Assembly (NCBI GenBank): GCA_026874595.1
Contig: JAPPUL010000089.1
Location: 124,001-188,000, forward strand
From: Sipunculus nudus
Taxonomy: Eukaryota > Annelida > Sipuncula > Golfingiida > Sipunculidae
Direction: 5' to 3'
DNA: 64,000 nt
Position numbers and translations under genes: made by a program. The notes under the pieces were generated by a model, which did not search any database, was not told where the DNA came from, and was given only the letters and a program-made list of their open reading frames with translations. Below, piece by piece: positions 27,109 to 35,407 of this stretch; the first letter of the stretch is position 1; each line of letters opens with the position of its first letter.

Positions 27109-27137
27109 ATTATATTATGTATATGTTAATATGTCAA
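27109..27137 (-). promoter_or_regulatory. Consensus sigma-70 promoter
   Basis: Read on the minus strand: TTGACA (27137-27132), a 17-base spacer, and TATAAT (27114-27109). Both hexamers match the consensus exactly with ideal spacing. Transcription would start near 27102 and run into the 174- and 150-residue unknown genes. It lies between the dsr operon end (27173) and those genes, so they can be expressed independently of dsr. Confidence 0.75.
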
Positions 27138-27172
27138 TCGTCTTGCAGCGCTTAAGCAATTTACAATAAATA

Positions 27173-27532
27173 TTAAACACATTCCTTTTCATATGCTTTT
27201 ATTAATGGTTTCCACGTGTTTGTATATTTTTCATAAAACTTTTCTATGTAATACGCTTGATATAAGGCGTCCTCAACATCTTTACGATTTCCTTTTTTGT
27301 ATGCATTAAGTGCTCTTTCGCCCCATTGGGCTGCCTCTTGTCCCGCATTGTCAACCTGTTTCCAATAGGAAACGCTTTCTATTTTGTATGAAAATGTGTC
27401 TGATAATAACTGGCTATCTTCTATAGATGCTACCTTAGTGTTATTAAATCCAAAAGTCATATCCCATCCCGTATGGGCCCAGTTCTTTGATTTTTCTATA
27501 GCCTTTTCAAGCTCACTTCTTATATCTTGCAT
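27173..27532 (-). CDS. Small conserved-looking protein at the end of the dsr operon
   Basis: 119 residues, not recognised. It has no signal peptide, membrane helix or cysteine cluster (a single Cys next to the last residue). The sequence is soluble and helical, with aromatic positions: WAHTGWDMTFGFNN near the N-terminus, VSYWKQVDNAGQEAAQWGER in the middle and YYIEKFYEKYTNTWKPLI near the end. It follows dsrL by 18 bases, clearly in the same transcript, so a role with DsrABL is likely. It does not look like DsrD (shorter, winged helix), DsrC (needs C-terminal cysteines), DsrE/F/H or DsrN. SD AAGGAG sits before the ATG. Confidence 0.65.
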   Translation of the reverse strand: MQDIRSELEKAIEKSKNWAHTGWDMTFGFNNTKVASIEDSQLLSDTFSYKIESVSYWKQVDNAGQEAAQWGERALNAYKKGNRKDVEDALYQAYYIEKFYEKYTNTWKPLIKAYEKECV

Positions 27533-27550
27533 ACTAACTCCTTTATATAT

Positions 27551-29314
27551 TTATAGGTCTTCGCCCATACCCATATGGATATATCCACAAGGGCATACTT
27601 CAGCGCATATATGGCATCCAACGCATTTTTCGTAATTGGTATACATCACCTCGCCCATTGGGTTTTTTTTGAATTTAACTATTGCTTCTTGCGGGCAGTA
27701 CAACATACATTGGTTACACTCAAAACACAAACCGCAACTCATACATCTATCTGATTCTGATACTGTTTCTTGCTCGTTTAATGGCTTTAATAATTCATTA
27801 TAATTGTTTACAACGCTTTCTATCTTTTGGTGATTTCTCTTAACTTGTGGACGCTTTTCAAAATAGTACGATGATATTTCCTCATAGGGTATTATGTCAT
27901 CTCGGGTTGTTGTAGGCATCGGTTTTGCGCTTATATAACTATCTATTGCCATAGCGGCATGTCTTCCGTGTCCTATTGCTGTGGTTAAGAGAGTTAAGGA
28001 CAATGTATCTCCACCTGTAAATATATCTTCGTGGCCGGGCACTTGATAATATTTGTTTACTGAAAACCATGGTCCGCTATTACCATTTTTTACTGTCTCA
28101 AGTCCATTTAGGTCAAGTGCTTGGCCTATGGACGATATTAGCATATCTGTTTTTAATACTCGATTGGTTCCGGCTTTCTCTTTGTATCTGAAGAATGGTA
28201 TTTTTGAGTTCCATCCTTCTTCTCCTTTTTCTTTAGGTACCATATCCACCACCGCAACTCCTACTACTTTTCCGTTTTCTACGACTATTTCTTTGGTTCC
28301 TGTTGAGTAAATGAACTGTGCTCCTTCCGATTGTGCTTCGTCAAATTCAAATGGGCTACATGACATGGCCTCTCGTGGTACTCCGGATAATAAGCTCACC
28401 TTCTTGCTGCCAAGTCTAAGTGCAAGGCGCAGCACATCCATTGCAACGTCGCCATCTCCCACTACCAATACGTTATCTCCTACCTCAACGCTATTTCTAT
28501 CAAGTTCAAAGGACTTTAAAAAGTTTATTGCATTAGTGTATCCTTTGGCACCATCTCCTCCAGGCACTGGTAGCAAACGACCATTTTGAGCTCCTATTCC
28601 CAAAAACACTGCATCATATTCGGCTCGTAGCTCTTCAAGGCTTATATCTTTGCCTATGGTTACATTTGTTTTATGGCCTATTCCTAAGTCCAATATTCTT
28701 TGGATTTCTGCATGCAATACATCTCGTGGCACACGATATTCTAGTATAGTCCATTGCATCATCCCCCCCAGTTTGCTGTGCGACTCGTAAATCATGACAT
28801 CATGTCCCATTAGCTTTAATTGATAAGCGCATGATAAGCCCGCAGGGCCAGAGCCGACTACTGCCACTTTCTTACCCGTTGGGGATAGATTGGAAGCTTT
28901 TAATTTAAAATTATTCTTTATAGCATAATCGCCTATTGAGTGTTCTACAGCGTTTATACCTATCGTTTCATCTAAGTCTTTGCGGTTACAAGAAGATTCA
29001 CAAGGGGCAGGGCATACTCGTCCCATTATGCTTGGGAATGGGTTCACTTCTGTTATTCTGTGGAATGCGGCCTCCCATTTGTCGTCATAGCCTTCTACTT
29101 TTTCTATTCCTCTTAGAATATTATGATACCCTCTTATATCCTCTCCGGCAGGGCATCCTCCTGTACACGGTGGCACTTTCCTTACGTATGTTGGACATTT
29201 ATGGCTCTGATCACCAAATGCTACCACGCGTTCAAGTCCCGATTCCATTCCATACTCTGGGAATTTATAATCTAATGCGAAATCTAATATTGGATTCGAA
29301 TCTGTTTTCTTCAT
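27551..29314 (-). CDS. dsrL: DsrL-like iron-sulfur flavoprotein, NAD(P)H:acceptor oxidoreductase
   Basis: 587 residues of the GltD/DsrL type. The N-terminal FeS domain has CTGGCPAGEDIRGYHNIL and RVCPAPCESSCNRKDLDETI. The FAD-binding site is VAVVGSGPAGLSCAYQLKLM and the NAD(P)H site is VLVVGDGDVAMDVLRLALRL. The C-terminus adds a two-cluster ferredoxin domain, CMSCGLCFECNQCMLYCP and CVGCHICAEVCPCGYI, which ordinary GltD lacks and DsrL has. DsrL passes electrons between NAD(P)H and DsrAB/DsrC; type 1 serves sulfur oxidisers and type 2 occurs in reducers and disproportionators. Position right after dsrAB supports the call. Direction cannot be read from motifs alone. Confidence 0.85.
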   Translation of the reverse strand: MKKTDSNPILDFALDYKFPEYGMESGLERVVAFGDQSHKCPTYVRKVPPCTGGCPAGEDIRGYHNILRGIEKVEGYDDKWEAAFHRITEVNPFPSIMGRVCPAPCESSCNRKDLDETIGINAVEHSIGDYAIKNNFKLKASNLSPTGKKVAVVGSGPAGLSCAYQLKLMGHDVMIYESHSKLGGMMQWTILEYRVPRDVLHAEIQRILDLGIGHKTNVTIGKDISLEELRAEYDAVFLGIGAQNGRLLPVPGGDGAKGYTNAINFLKSFELDRNSVEVGDNVLVVGDGDVAMDVLRLALRLGSKKVSLLSGVPREAMSCSPFEFDEAQSEGAQFIYSTGTKEIVVENGKVVGVAVVDMVPKEKGEEGWNSKIPFFRYKEKAGTNRVLKTDMLISSIGQALDLNGLETVKNGNSGPWFSVNKYYQVPGHEDIFTGGDTLSLTLLTTAIGHGRHAAMAIDSYISAKPMPTTTRDDIIPYEEISSYYFEKRPQVKRNHQKIESVVNNYNELLKPLNEQETVSESDRCMSCGLCFECNQCMLYCPQEAIVKFKKNPMGEVMYTNYEKCVGCHICAEVCPCGYIHMGMGEDL

Positions 29315-29436
29315 GTTTTTTAAATCTCCTTTATCTTAAACCCTCACTTTGCTTTAATCTGGCTATCTCAAAGGATTTATATCCCATCTCCTCTCACATC
29401 CTCTGCCCTTCTCTCACAGCTTTTATAAGACGTATT

Positions 29437-29478
29437 TTCACTATATTATAAATGGATTAGCACATATAATATAGTGAA
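29437..29478 (-). promoter_or_regulatory. 14-bp perfect inverted repeat between dsrB and dsrL
   Basis: TTCACTATATTATA (29437-29450) and TATAATATAGTGAA (29465-29478) are perfect 14-base arms around a 14-base loop. It lies 14 bases after the dsrB stop, inside the transcript. No U-tract follows on the minus strand, so it is more likely an mRNA 3'-protecting or processing hairpin, or a partial attenuator, than a full terminator. Confidence 0.7.
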
Positions 29479-29491
29479 TGCTTATAATTGC

Positions 29492-30574
29492 TTAAAATCT
29501 AAGATGAGCTGATTGGTTGAAGGACGTTCTTGCATGTCTGTAATTATCTATTAGATATTTGTCAAACGGTAAGTTTGTCTCTTCAAAGAATCTTTTCCAT
29601 CCTATACGGTCTATCCATTCTCCGAGGCGTTCCCAAGCTTTTCCACCTTTTTTATATGCCATTAATATGTTTTTAACAACTTCGTTTACCTCAGGCCAGC
29701 GAGGAGGGTTATTTGGCAATCCGTGAGCAACAAGTTTCATATTTGTTGGTTTGGTTCTGGCGTTAGCATTTTTGCCTCCGACCCATATTGCAAGTTGAGA
29801 ATAGTCTGGATGGTTTATTTCCATAGCGGGGCAAGCTCCAAAACACGCACCGCAACATATGCATTTATCTTCTACAACCATTAGGGATGGTTGACCGTTT
29901 ACAGTTGTTGGTCTTATTGCGGCTACTGGGCACCTTGCTACTGCTTTAGGCATTTCGCATACTCCGGCCAAGACTTCATGATTTATTCTTGGTGGTCTTG
30001 TGTGTTGTACGACTACTGCAAGGTCGGCTTGTCCGCCGCAGTTTATCTCGCAACAAGAGGTTGAGAGTCTGACCCGGTTTGGCATTTCTTCTTTTATGAA
30101 TTCGTCAAAAAGGCCATCCATCATGCTTTTGTTAACGCCTGAGGCATCTGTTGCAGGTATATCGCAATGTAGCCATCCTTGCGTATGTGCTACCGCAGAT
30201 ACCGAGTTTCCTGTTCCTCCGACTGGATGTCCTTTAAGTTCAAGTTCTCTGATTAGGGCTTCTGCTCTTTCCCATGTGCGGCACATCATTTCTACGTTAT
30301 TTCTTATAGTAAAACGCATATATCCATCTGCATATTTATCTGCAAGATCGCACAAGGTTCTTACTATATCTACAGTAACTTGTCGTTGTGTTGCTGCTCT
30401 TACTGTGAATATCTCAGCACCGGTTTTGGATACGTGCCTAAGGACTCCTGGTCTTGGTCTTTCGTGATATTGCCATTTTCCATAATTTTCTATTATTACG
30501 GGATGCAACATTTCTTTATATGGTTTTGGTCCTGACTCTATTGTCTCCCATGTTCTTTTTGTTTTATCTGCCAT
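29492..30574 (-). CDS. dsrB: Dissimilatory sulfite reductase beta subunit
   Basis: About 360 residues. I place the start at the ATG at 30574 (MADKTKRTWE) because GGAGG lies 5 bases before it; the ATG at 30586 overlaps that site and has none of its own. The siroheme/[4Fe-4S] region contains RLSTSCCEINCGGQADLAVV, and the ferredoxin insert is CICCGACFGACPAMEI. HPVGGTGNSVSAVAHTQGW and FTIRNNVEMMC are DsrB signatures. With DsrA it forms the siroheme enzyme that reduces sulfite (or runs in reverse) in the cytoplasm, with electrons or sulfur passing by DsrC. It sits 26 bases after dsrA. Assigning reductive versus oxidative type needs a tree. Confidence 0.96.
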   Translation of the reverse strand: MADKTKRTWETIESGPKPYKEMLHPVIIENYGKWQYHERPRPGVLRHVSKTGAEIFTVRAATQRQVTVDIVRTLCDLADKYADGYMRFTIRNNVEMMCRTWERAEALIRELELKGHPVGGTGNSVSAVAHTQGWLHCDIPATDASGVNKSMMDGLFDEFIKEEMPNRVRLSTSCCEINCGGQADLAVVVQHTRPPRINHEVLAGVCEMPKAVARCPVAAIRPTTVNGQPSLMVVEDKCICCGACFGACPAMEINHPDYSQLAIWVGGKNANARTKPTNMKLVAHGLPNNPPRWPEVNEVVKNILMAYKKGGKAWERLGEWIDRIGWKRFFEETNLPFDKYLIDNYRHARTSFNQSAHLRF

Positions 30575-30600
30575 TATGGCCTCCATATTCGATATTAATA

Positions 30601-31797
30601 CTAATAAGCTGTTTTAAAGAAAGGATTGTCTCTTGGATGAGCTACCATGTCTATATTTGCTTCTATTTCCATGTCATCTAAGAATTGTTGGATGCTTACT
30701 CTTTCTATTGTCTCTCCGATACGTTCATGGTCAAGCCCATTATCGCACCACCATTCTATGGCTTTGTCTATGAAATCCATAAACTTTTTACGGTCTTCGT
30801 CTGTATCCATTTTCATAAATGGTATTATTACAGATCCTAGCATGTTTCCTACTTTAAGATGTCCTTTTCCGCCCATAAGGAGGGTAATACCTCTTTCTTT
30901 ACCAGGTGAAAGAGCCTTTGGCATAACGTTTAGACAATGCATACATTTAACACAGTTTCTATCATCTATTTCAAGTTCCTGACCATTTAAGGACATGCAT
31001 TTTGTAGGGCAGAACATCATTACTTCGTTTACAAACGCATCTGTTCCGTTTTGGTCTATCCAGTTTTTAAATTCTTCTTGGTTAATCACTATGTCGTCTT
31101 TCCACATTCCTATTACTGCAATGTCTGAACGTTGTATTGCGTTCATACAATCATTTGGACAGCCGGAAAACTTAAATTTAAGCTTGTAGGGTAACTCTGG
31201 CCTGTGTACGAAGTCTGTATAGTGTTTTAATACCTGGAAATGAGTTTCTAGTGTGTCGTAACAGGCTTGTTCGCACCGGGCAGGTCCTACGCATGAGGCT
31301 CCTGTTCTAACGCAACCTCCGGCACCGCCAAGGTCCCAACCTAATTTGTTTATCTCATCAAAGCATTCTTGGAGATTTGATTCTTCTATTCCTTGTAACT
31401 GTAGGTTTCCCGTTTGACCGTGCATAGAGATTAATCCAGACCCGTATTTTTCCCAAATGTCACATACTTCTCTTAGCGATTTTGTGCTGTAGTGTAATCC
31501 TGGTGCCGGCTGTACTCGCATTGTGTGGAATTCTTTTGCCTCTGGGAATTTGTCTGATATCATCGAATAGCGACTTATTATACCAGAACCATAGCCTACT
31601 ACTCCTACCACTCCGCCCTTCCAGTAACCAAGTCGTGTCTTGTATGAGTATTCTAGCTGATCCATAACGCCTCTTACCATCGGCTTTTTTGACTTCTCTG
31701 CATAGTCCTTAAACCCCTTTATGAAACTAGGCCAAGGCCCATTCTCAAGCTCATCAATAATTGGCGTTTTATTTAAAAATTGTCCGTTTTCTGCCAT
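30601..31797 (-). CDS. dsrA: Dissimilatory sulfite reductase alpha subunit
   Basis: 398 residues. RTGASCVGPARCEQACYDT and KFKFSGCPNDCMNAIQRSD carry the four cysteines of the siroheme-linked [4Fe-4S] cluster; RNCVKCMHCLNVMPKAL is the inserted ferredoxin cluster. FHTMRVQPAPGLHYSTKSLR and GQTGNLQLQGI are DsrA signatures. It is the catalytic partner of DsrB. The ribosome site AGGAG lies 11 bases before the ATG. The upstream 700 bases hold several tandem repeats and the promoter, so this is the first gene of dsrA-dsrB-dsrL-unknown. dsrC, dsrD, dsrMKJOP, sat and apr are absent from the window. Confidence 0.97.
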   Translation of the reverse strand: MAENGQFLNKTPIIDELENGPWPSFIKGFKDYAEKSKKPMVRGVMDQLEYSYKTRLGYWKGGVVGVVGYGSGIISRYSMISDKFPEAKEFHTMRVQPAPGLHYSTKSLREVCDIWEKYGSGLISMHGQTGNLQLQGIEESNLQECFDEINKLGWDLGGAGGCVRTGASCVGPARCEQACYDTLETHFQVLKHYTDFVHRPELPYKLKFKFSGCPNDCMNAIQRSDIAVIGMWKDDIVINQEEFKNWIDQNGTDAFVNEVMMFCPTKCMSLNGQELEIDDRNCVKCMHCLNVMPKALSPGKERGITLLMGGKGHLKVGNMLGSVIIPFMKMDTDEDRKKFMDFIDKAIEWWCDNGLDHERIGETIERVSIQQFLDDMEIEANIDMVAHPRDNPFFKTAY

Positions 31798-31930
31798 AAT
31801 TACTTATCTCCTAATAAAAATAATATTTATTCTTTGTACACCATGTCTATACTGCCCTTTGCCCTCTTTTAAGATCTCCACCTTAAACACCTCTCCTTAA
31901 CCCCTCACTCCCCCTTCTCCCCCTTCTGCT

Positions 31931-31966
31931 CCCCCTTCTTCCCCCCTTCTTCCCCCCTTCTTCCCC
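31931..31966. repeat. C-rich 11-nt tandem repeat upstream of dsrA
   Basis: Roughly three copies of CCCCCCTTCTT inside a longer pyrimidine stretch (31900-31975). On the dsr coding strand it is a G/A-rich tract within the 5' region of the operon. Confidence 0.8.
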
Positions 31967-32046
31967 CTCTTAATCTCCCATTCCTGCGTCCCCTATACAA
32001 AAACAGCTTTAGAGTATAAAAGTTCCAAAATCTAACATATTTTTTT

Positions 32047-32101
32047 CTTTTAACTTTCTTCTTTTAACTTTCTTTTAACTTTCTTTTAACTTTCTTTTAA
32101 C
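32047..32101. repeat. 11-nt TTTAAC-TTTC tandem repeat
   Basis: TAAC recurs at 32051, 32065, 32076, 32087 and 32098, so after a first 14-base step the period is 11 bases (TTTTAACTTTC). Confidence 0.8.
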
Positions 32102-32323
32102 ATCATATATAGAGAGTATTCTAATTGATTATTATATTCCCCAATACTGATTGCCTTTGATTGCCTTTGGTACAGGATTTAGTGCAAGATAAGAAAGCTA
32201 TTACTCCAGATTGCAATATAGTATATCTTGTTAGCTAGTAGTTCTTTTTTTATTAATTCTTAATAAAAGATTATCAGGTAGCTTTTGGAGTAGTGTTTTT
32301 GTTAGAAATGATGCGATTCTATA

Positions 32324-32416
32324 GTAATAGCTTTTTGTTGTAATAGCTTTTTGTTGTAATAGCTTTTTGTTGTAATAGCTTTTTGTTGTAATAGCTTTTT
32401 GTTGTAATAGCTTTCA
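32324..32416. repeat. 16-nt tandem repeat array, 5.8 copies
   Basis: GTAATAGCTTTTTGTT repeats perfectly from 32324 to 32403 (five copies), and a sixth partial copy ends at about 32414. There are no unique spacers, so it is not a CRISPR array. It lies between the divergent-facing promoter region of dsrA and the 3' end of the alcohol dehydrogenase pseudogene. Confidence 0.9.
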
Positions 32417-32438
32417 TTATGTGTCTTTTTGTTTATTT

Positions 32439-32458
32439 CATTTTGCTATAGCAAAATG
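32439..32458. promoter_or_regulatory. Perfect 20-bp palindrome
   Basis: CATTTTGCTATAGCAAAATG reads the same on both strands with no loop. It could be a dimeric-repressor operator or a short hairpin downstream of the alcohol dehydrogenase pseudogene. No U-tract follows on either strand, which argues against a terminator. Confidence 0.6.
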
Positions 32459-32503
32459 GAATAGGTTCAGGGTTTTTATTAAATTAAATAGTCAGGACTT
32501 GTG

Positions 32504-33520
32504 TTAAGACATGTTAACTACAACCCGTCCTTTTAATTTCCCCTTTTTCATTTTGTCTAAGATATTGTTTATATTCTCAAGTTTATCCGCCGTGACATGA
32601 GAACTTATCTTGTTATTAGAAGTTGCAAAATCAATTGCCTCCTGTAAGTCGCTCCTTGTACCTACTATCGAACCCCTTATAGTTATCCCATTTAGAATAG
32701 TATAAAAGATAGACATAGACATTTTACCAGGAGGGAGGCCGTTCATAGCTATAGTGCCACCTCTTCTAACGCTATTAAATGCTTGCTCTACAGATGATTC
32801 TGATACGGCTGTAACAACAGCTCCGTGAGCACCGCCAATTTCCTTTTTTAAAACTTCGCCTGGGTCTTCTTCTTTAGCATTTACAACTATAGATGCACCG
32901 GATTCTTTTGCAAGGTCAAGTTTGTCTTTAGCAATATCAACTGCTGCGACGTTTCGACCCATAGCCTTTGCATATTGAATAGCTAAATGTCCAAGTCCGC
33001 CAACCCCAAAAACACTAACCCATTCGCCCGGTTTGGTGTCAGTTTGTTTAAGACTCTTATAAACAGTAACGCCGGCACAAAGAATAGGAGCGATTTTAAG
33101 GAAGTTAACATCTTTTGGTAACTTGCCAACATAGTTTGGATCAGCTATAACATACTCTGCATAGCCGCCGTCTACAAAGTAACCTGCATTTAGTTGCTTT
33201 AGACAAAGCGTTTCACGCCCAGTATAGCAATATTCACAATTACCGCATGCTGTATATAACCATGGTACGCCAATTGCATCACCCTCTTTTACGTTTTAAC
33301 GTCTTTGCCAGCAGCAACGACATATCCCACACCCTCATGTCCTGGGATAAGCGGGAGTTTTGGTTTTATAGGCCAATCGCCTTCGGCGGCATGTAGGTCA
33401 GTATGGCAAACTCCACTTGCTAGCGTCTTCATTAAAACCTCATTTGACTTTAACTGTCTTACGGGAACCTCTTCTATAAGATAGAGGTTTTCCGAATTCT
33501 CTGACTACAGCAGCTTTCAT
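32504..33520 (-). pseudogene. Zinc alcohol dehydrogenase (AdhP-like), broken by two frameshifts
   Basis: The region encodes a whole AdhP-type dehydrogenase in three frame segments. It starts at an ATG at 33520 ([13 protein letters not shown]). A one-base gain near 33480 shifts the frame, after which [16 protein letters not shown] and [17 protein letters not shown] (catalytic zinc Cys and His) are readable. A one-base loss in an A-run near 33293 shifts it back; then come CEYCYTGRETLC (structural zinc), VFGVGGLGHLAIQYAK (NAD-binding) and the C-terminus to 32504. The two shifts cancel, and total length matches a normal AdhP of about 338 residues. The longest intact piece is the C-terminal 152 codons. 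Either a recently decayed gene or two indel errors in the assembly. Confidence 0.85.
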
Positions 33521-33682
33521 TTTTTTGGTAACATATTTTTTCTCCTTAACTTATTAGTATAAAGGTAAATATATTGAATTGTATAATCCATTTAATTAGA
33601 TATATATTTTATTTTTAATTATATTTTATTAATTTAATTTTTATTTGGGGTTTTCTATTTTTTTTGTTGCTATATTGAATTT

Positions 33683-34258
33683 ATGGATAAAAGAAGATGT
33701 TCTTGGGTATTGGATGACCCTTTGTATATAAGATATCATGATATGGAGTGGGGGAGAGCGGTTTTTGATGATTTGAAGTTATTTGAATATCTTGTTTTGG
33801 ATTCTTTACAGGCTGGTCTTAGTTGGAAGATAATACTTGATAAACGAGAGGATTTGAGAAAAGCTTTTGACTTTTTCACTCCGGGCAAGATAGTACAATA
33901 TGATGAGGCGAAAGTAGAGTTGCTTATGGGTGATAGGGGGATAATACGAAATCGTCTTAAGATAGAAGCTACTATTACTAATGCTAAGGTGTTTTTTGAG
34001 GTTGTTGGTGAATATGGCTCTTTTAACAAATATATTTGGTCTTTTGTAGGAGGGCGTCCGATTATAAATTCATGGCGGGATTTAGAGAGTATACCAACGA
34101 AAACAAAAGAATCTATCAAGATGAGTAATGACATGAAGAAAAGAGGCTTTAGGTTTGTGGGTCCGACTTGTTGTTATGCATTTATGCAGGCTGTGGGGCT
34201 GGTTTTTGATCATACAACGGACTGTTTCTTGTATGATGAGCTTCAGGGGAGAATATGA
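33683..34258 (+). CDS. tag: DNA-3-methyladenine glycosylase I
   Basis: 191 residues. RCSWVLDDPLYIRYHDMEWG opens the protein with the family's zinc-ligand Cys and conserved Trp/His/Glu pattern; LFEYLVLDSLQAGLSWKIIL and GPTCCYAFMQAVGLVFDHT are also characteristic, the last carrying zinc ligands. It excises 3-methyladenine from alkylated DNA as the first step of base excision repair. No clear ribosome site is seen just before the ATG. It stands alone, upstream of the heat-shock genes. Confidence 0.94.
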   Translation: MDKRRCSWVLDDPLYIRYHDMEWGRAVFDDLKLFEYLVLDSLQAGLSWKIILDKREDLRKAFDFFTPGKIVQYDEAKVELLMGDRGIIRNRLKIEATITNAKVFFEVVGEYGSFNKYIWSFVGGRPIINSWRDLESIPTKTKESIKMSNDMKKRGFRFVGPTCCYAFMQAVGLVFDHTTDCFLYDELQGRI

Positions 34259-34508
34259 GCCGCTCATTGTATCGGATTTACACACTATTGTCATAATGAC
34301 ACTAAAATAACACGCTAAAAAATTCAATATCTTATATAAATATCTACTTGCAAAAAACAATATAAGCCTAAACATAGTTATAGATGGTCTTTTGATGTTG
34401 CATAAGATATTTTACAGATTGGTTGGCACGCATCTTGATGTTAAAGTATGTATAGAAAGTAAAAACCTAAAAGTTGAATACAAACAAGGAAAAGGAGGTT
34501 TTAGAAAG

Positions 34509-34922
34509 ATGTTAAACATGCTAAGAGAAATTGATAGGTTCGAAAGGGAGCTTTTGGAACCATTTTTACATTTTGGTTTTGGGAGTAGGGGGTCATTTTC
34601 AAATACGAAGAGTGATGTTGTAAGCGATGAGACAGGCTATAGCGTTTATAGTGCAATACCTGGCATCGATATTAAAGATGTAGATATAGTGTACTATGGT
34701 GGGATATTACGAATAGAGGGAAATCGCAAGGCGGTAGTTGAAGATGATTCTGGTTGGACTTTAGTTCAGAGTGAGATTGAGGGAGGTCGTTTTAAGAGGG
34801 AGTTTAGGTTTAGTGAGACGATAGACCAAGAAGGTATAAACGCAAGTTATAGTGAAGGGATTTTAAAGGTTTACTTGCCAAAGGCAAAGAAAAGCCAGCC
34901 AATAAAGATAGAGGCAAACTAA
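34509..34922 (+). CDS. Small heat shock protein (Hsp20/IbpA family), copy 1
   Basis: 137 residues from the ATG at 34509, chosen because AAAGGAGG lies 10 bases upstream; a longer frame back to 34392 exists but its extra 39 residues look unrelated to the family. The alpha-crystallin domain spans about residues 40-135: TGYSVYSAIPGIDIKDVDIV, YGGILRIEGNRK, FKREFRFSETIDQEGINASY and SEGILKVYLPKAKK (the G-x-L motif). It holds unfolding proteins in the cytoplasm. A second Hsp20 gene follows 52 bases later, then htpG, so this is a heat-stress block. I see no clear CIRCE or sigma-32 site. Confidence 0.9.
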   Translation: MLNMLREIDRFERELLEPFLHFGFGSRGSFSNTKSDVVSDETGYSVYSAIPGIDIKDVDIVYYGGILRIEGNRKAVVEDDSGWTLVQSEIEGGRFKREFRFSETIDQEGINASYSEGILKVYLPKAKKSQPIKIEAN

Positions 34923-34974
34923 ACATGAAAATGGATAGAACAAAAATAATAAAACAAAAAAAGGAGTAATAAAA

Positions 34975-35361
34975 ATGAGTATCCTAAAAACAAGAGAAAA
35001 AGATAAAGAAGTAGGAAGAAATAAAGAAGTAGGAAGAGAGAATATACCACTTGATGAATACGTACCAAATACAGATGTATTTGAAAGTGATAAATCCTAT
35101 CTTGTGATATCAGATTTACCTGGGGTATCGAAGGAGGGGCTTGAGATAAAGTTAGATGGAGATATCTTAAGTATCGAAGGAGAGGTTGATGAAAAGCATA
35201 AGGGACATTATGCAAGGATATATAAGAGGAGATTTCAAGTAAATCCTGAGTCAATAGATAGTGAGGGTGTTAGGGCAAATATATCTCAAGGGCTTTTGAA
35301 AGTTACGTTACCAAAGTCTTTGCAGGCAAAGGCAAAGCAGATAACAATAAATGCAGATTAG
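34975..35361 (+). CDS. Small heat shock protein (Hsp20/IbpA family), copy 2
   Basis: 128 residues. The alpha-crystallin domain is complete: VFESDKSYLVISDLPGVSKE, LDGDILSIEGEVD, YKRRFQVNPESIDSEGVRAN and SQGLLKVTLPKSLQ. The N-terminal arm is short and contains an 18-base DNA duplication giving KEVGRNKEVGRE. A GGAG site precedes the ATG. Such proteins often form mixed oligomers, so it probably works with copy 1, encoded 52 bases upstream. The pair ends at a hairpin terminator at 35408-35470. Confidence 0.93.
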   Translation: MSILKTREKDKEVGRNKEVGRENIPLDEYVPNTDVFESDKSYLVISDLPGVSKEGLEIKLDGDILSIEGEVDEKHKGHYARIYKRRFQVNPESIDSEGVRANISQGLLKVTLPKSLQAKAKQITINAD

Positions 35362-35407
35362 GTTCTTTTTAAAAGATAAAAGAGAAAGGGATTAGACTAT
35401 AGAAAGG

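Larger units (their letters stand above)
31798..32503. other. dsr upstream region filled with tandem repeats
   Basis: About 700 non-coding bases. Nearest dsrA is a C-rich strand (about 31910-31970) with an 11-base CCCCCCTTCTT-type unit. Then TTTAAC-TTTC repeats (11-base period, 32047-32101), an AT-rich stretch, a 16-base array (32324-32416) and a perfect palindrome (32439-32458). The dsr promoter must lie here on the minus strand, but I could not single out a convincing -35/-10 pair. Confidence 0.6.

Noticed and set aside
27173-27532. DsrD or DsrC
   Set aside because: Length and sequence do not fit DsrD, and the conserved C-terminal cysteines of DsrC are missing.
32324-32416. CRISPR array
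   Set aside because: The 16-base units are directly adjacent with no unique spacers, and no cas gene is present.
34392-34508. Longer N-terminus of the first Hsp20
   Set aside because: A strong AAAGGAGG site fits the ATG at 34509, and the extra 39 residues do not resemble the family.
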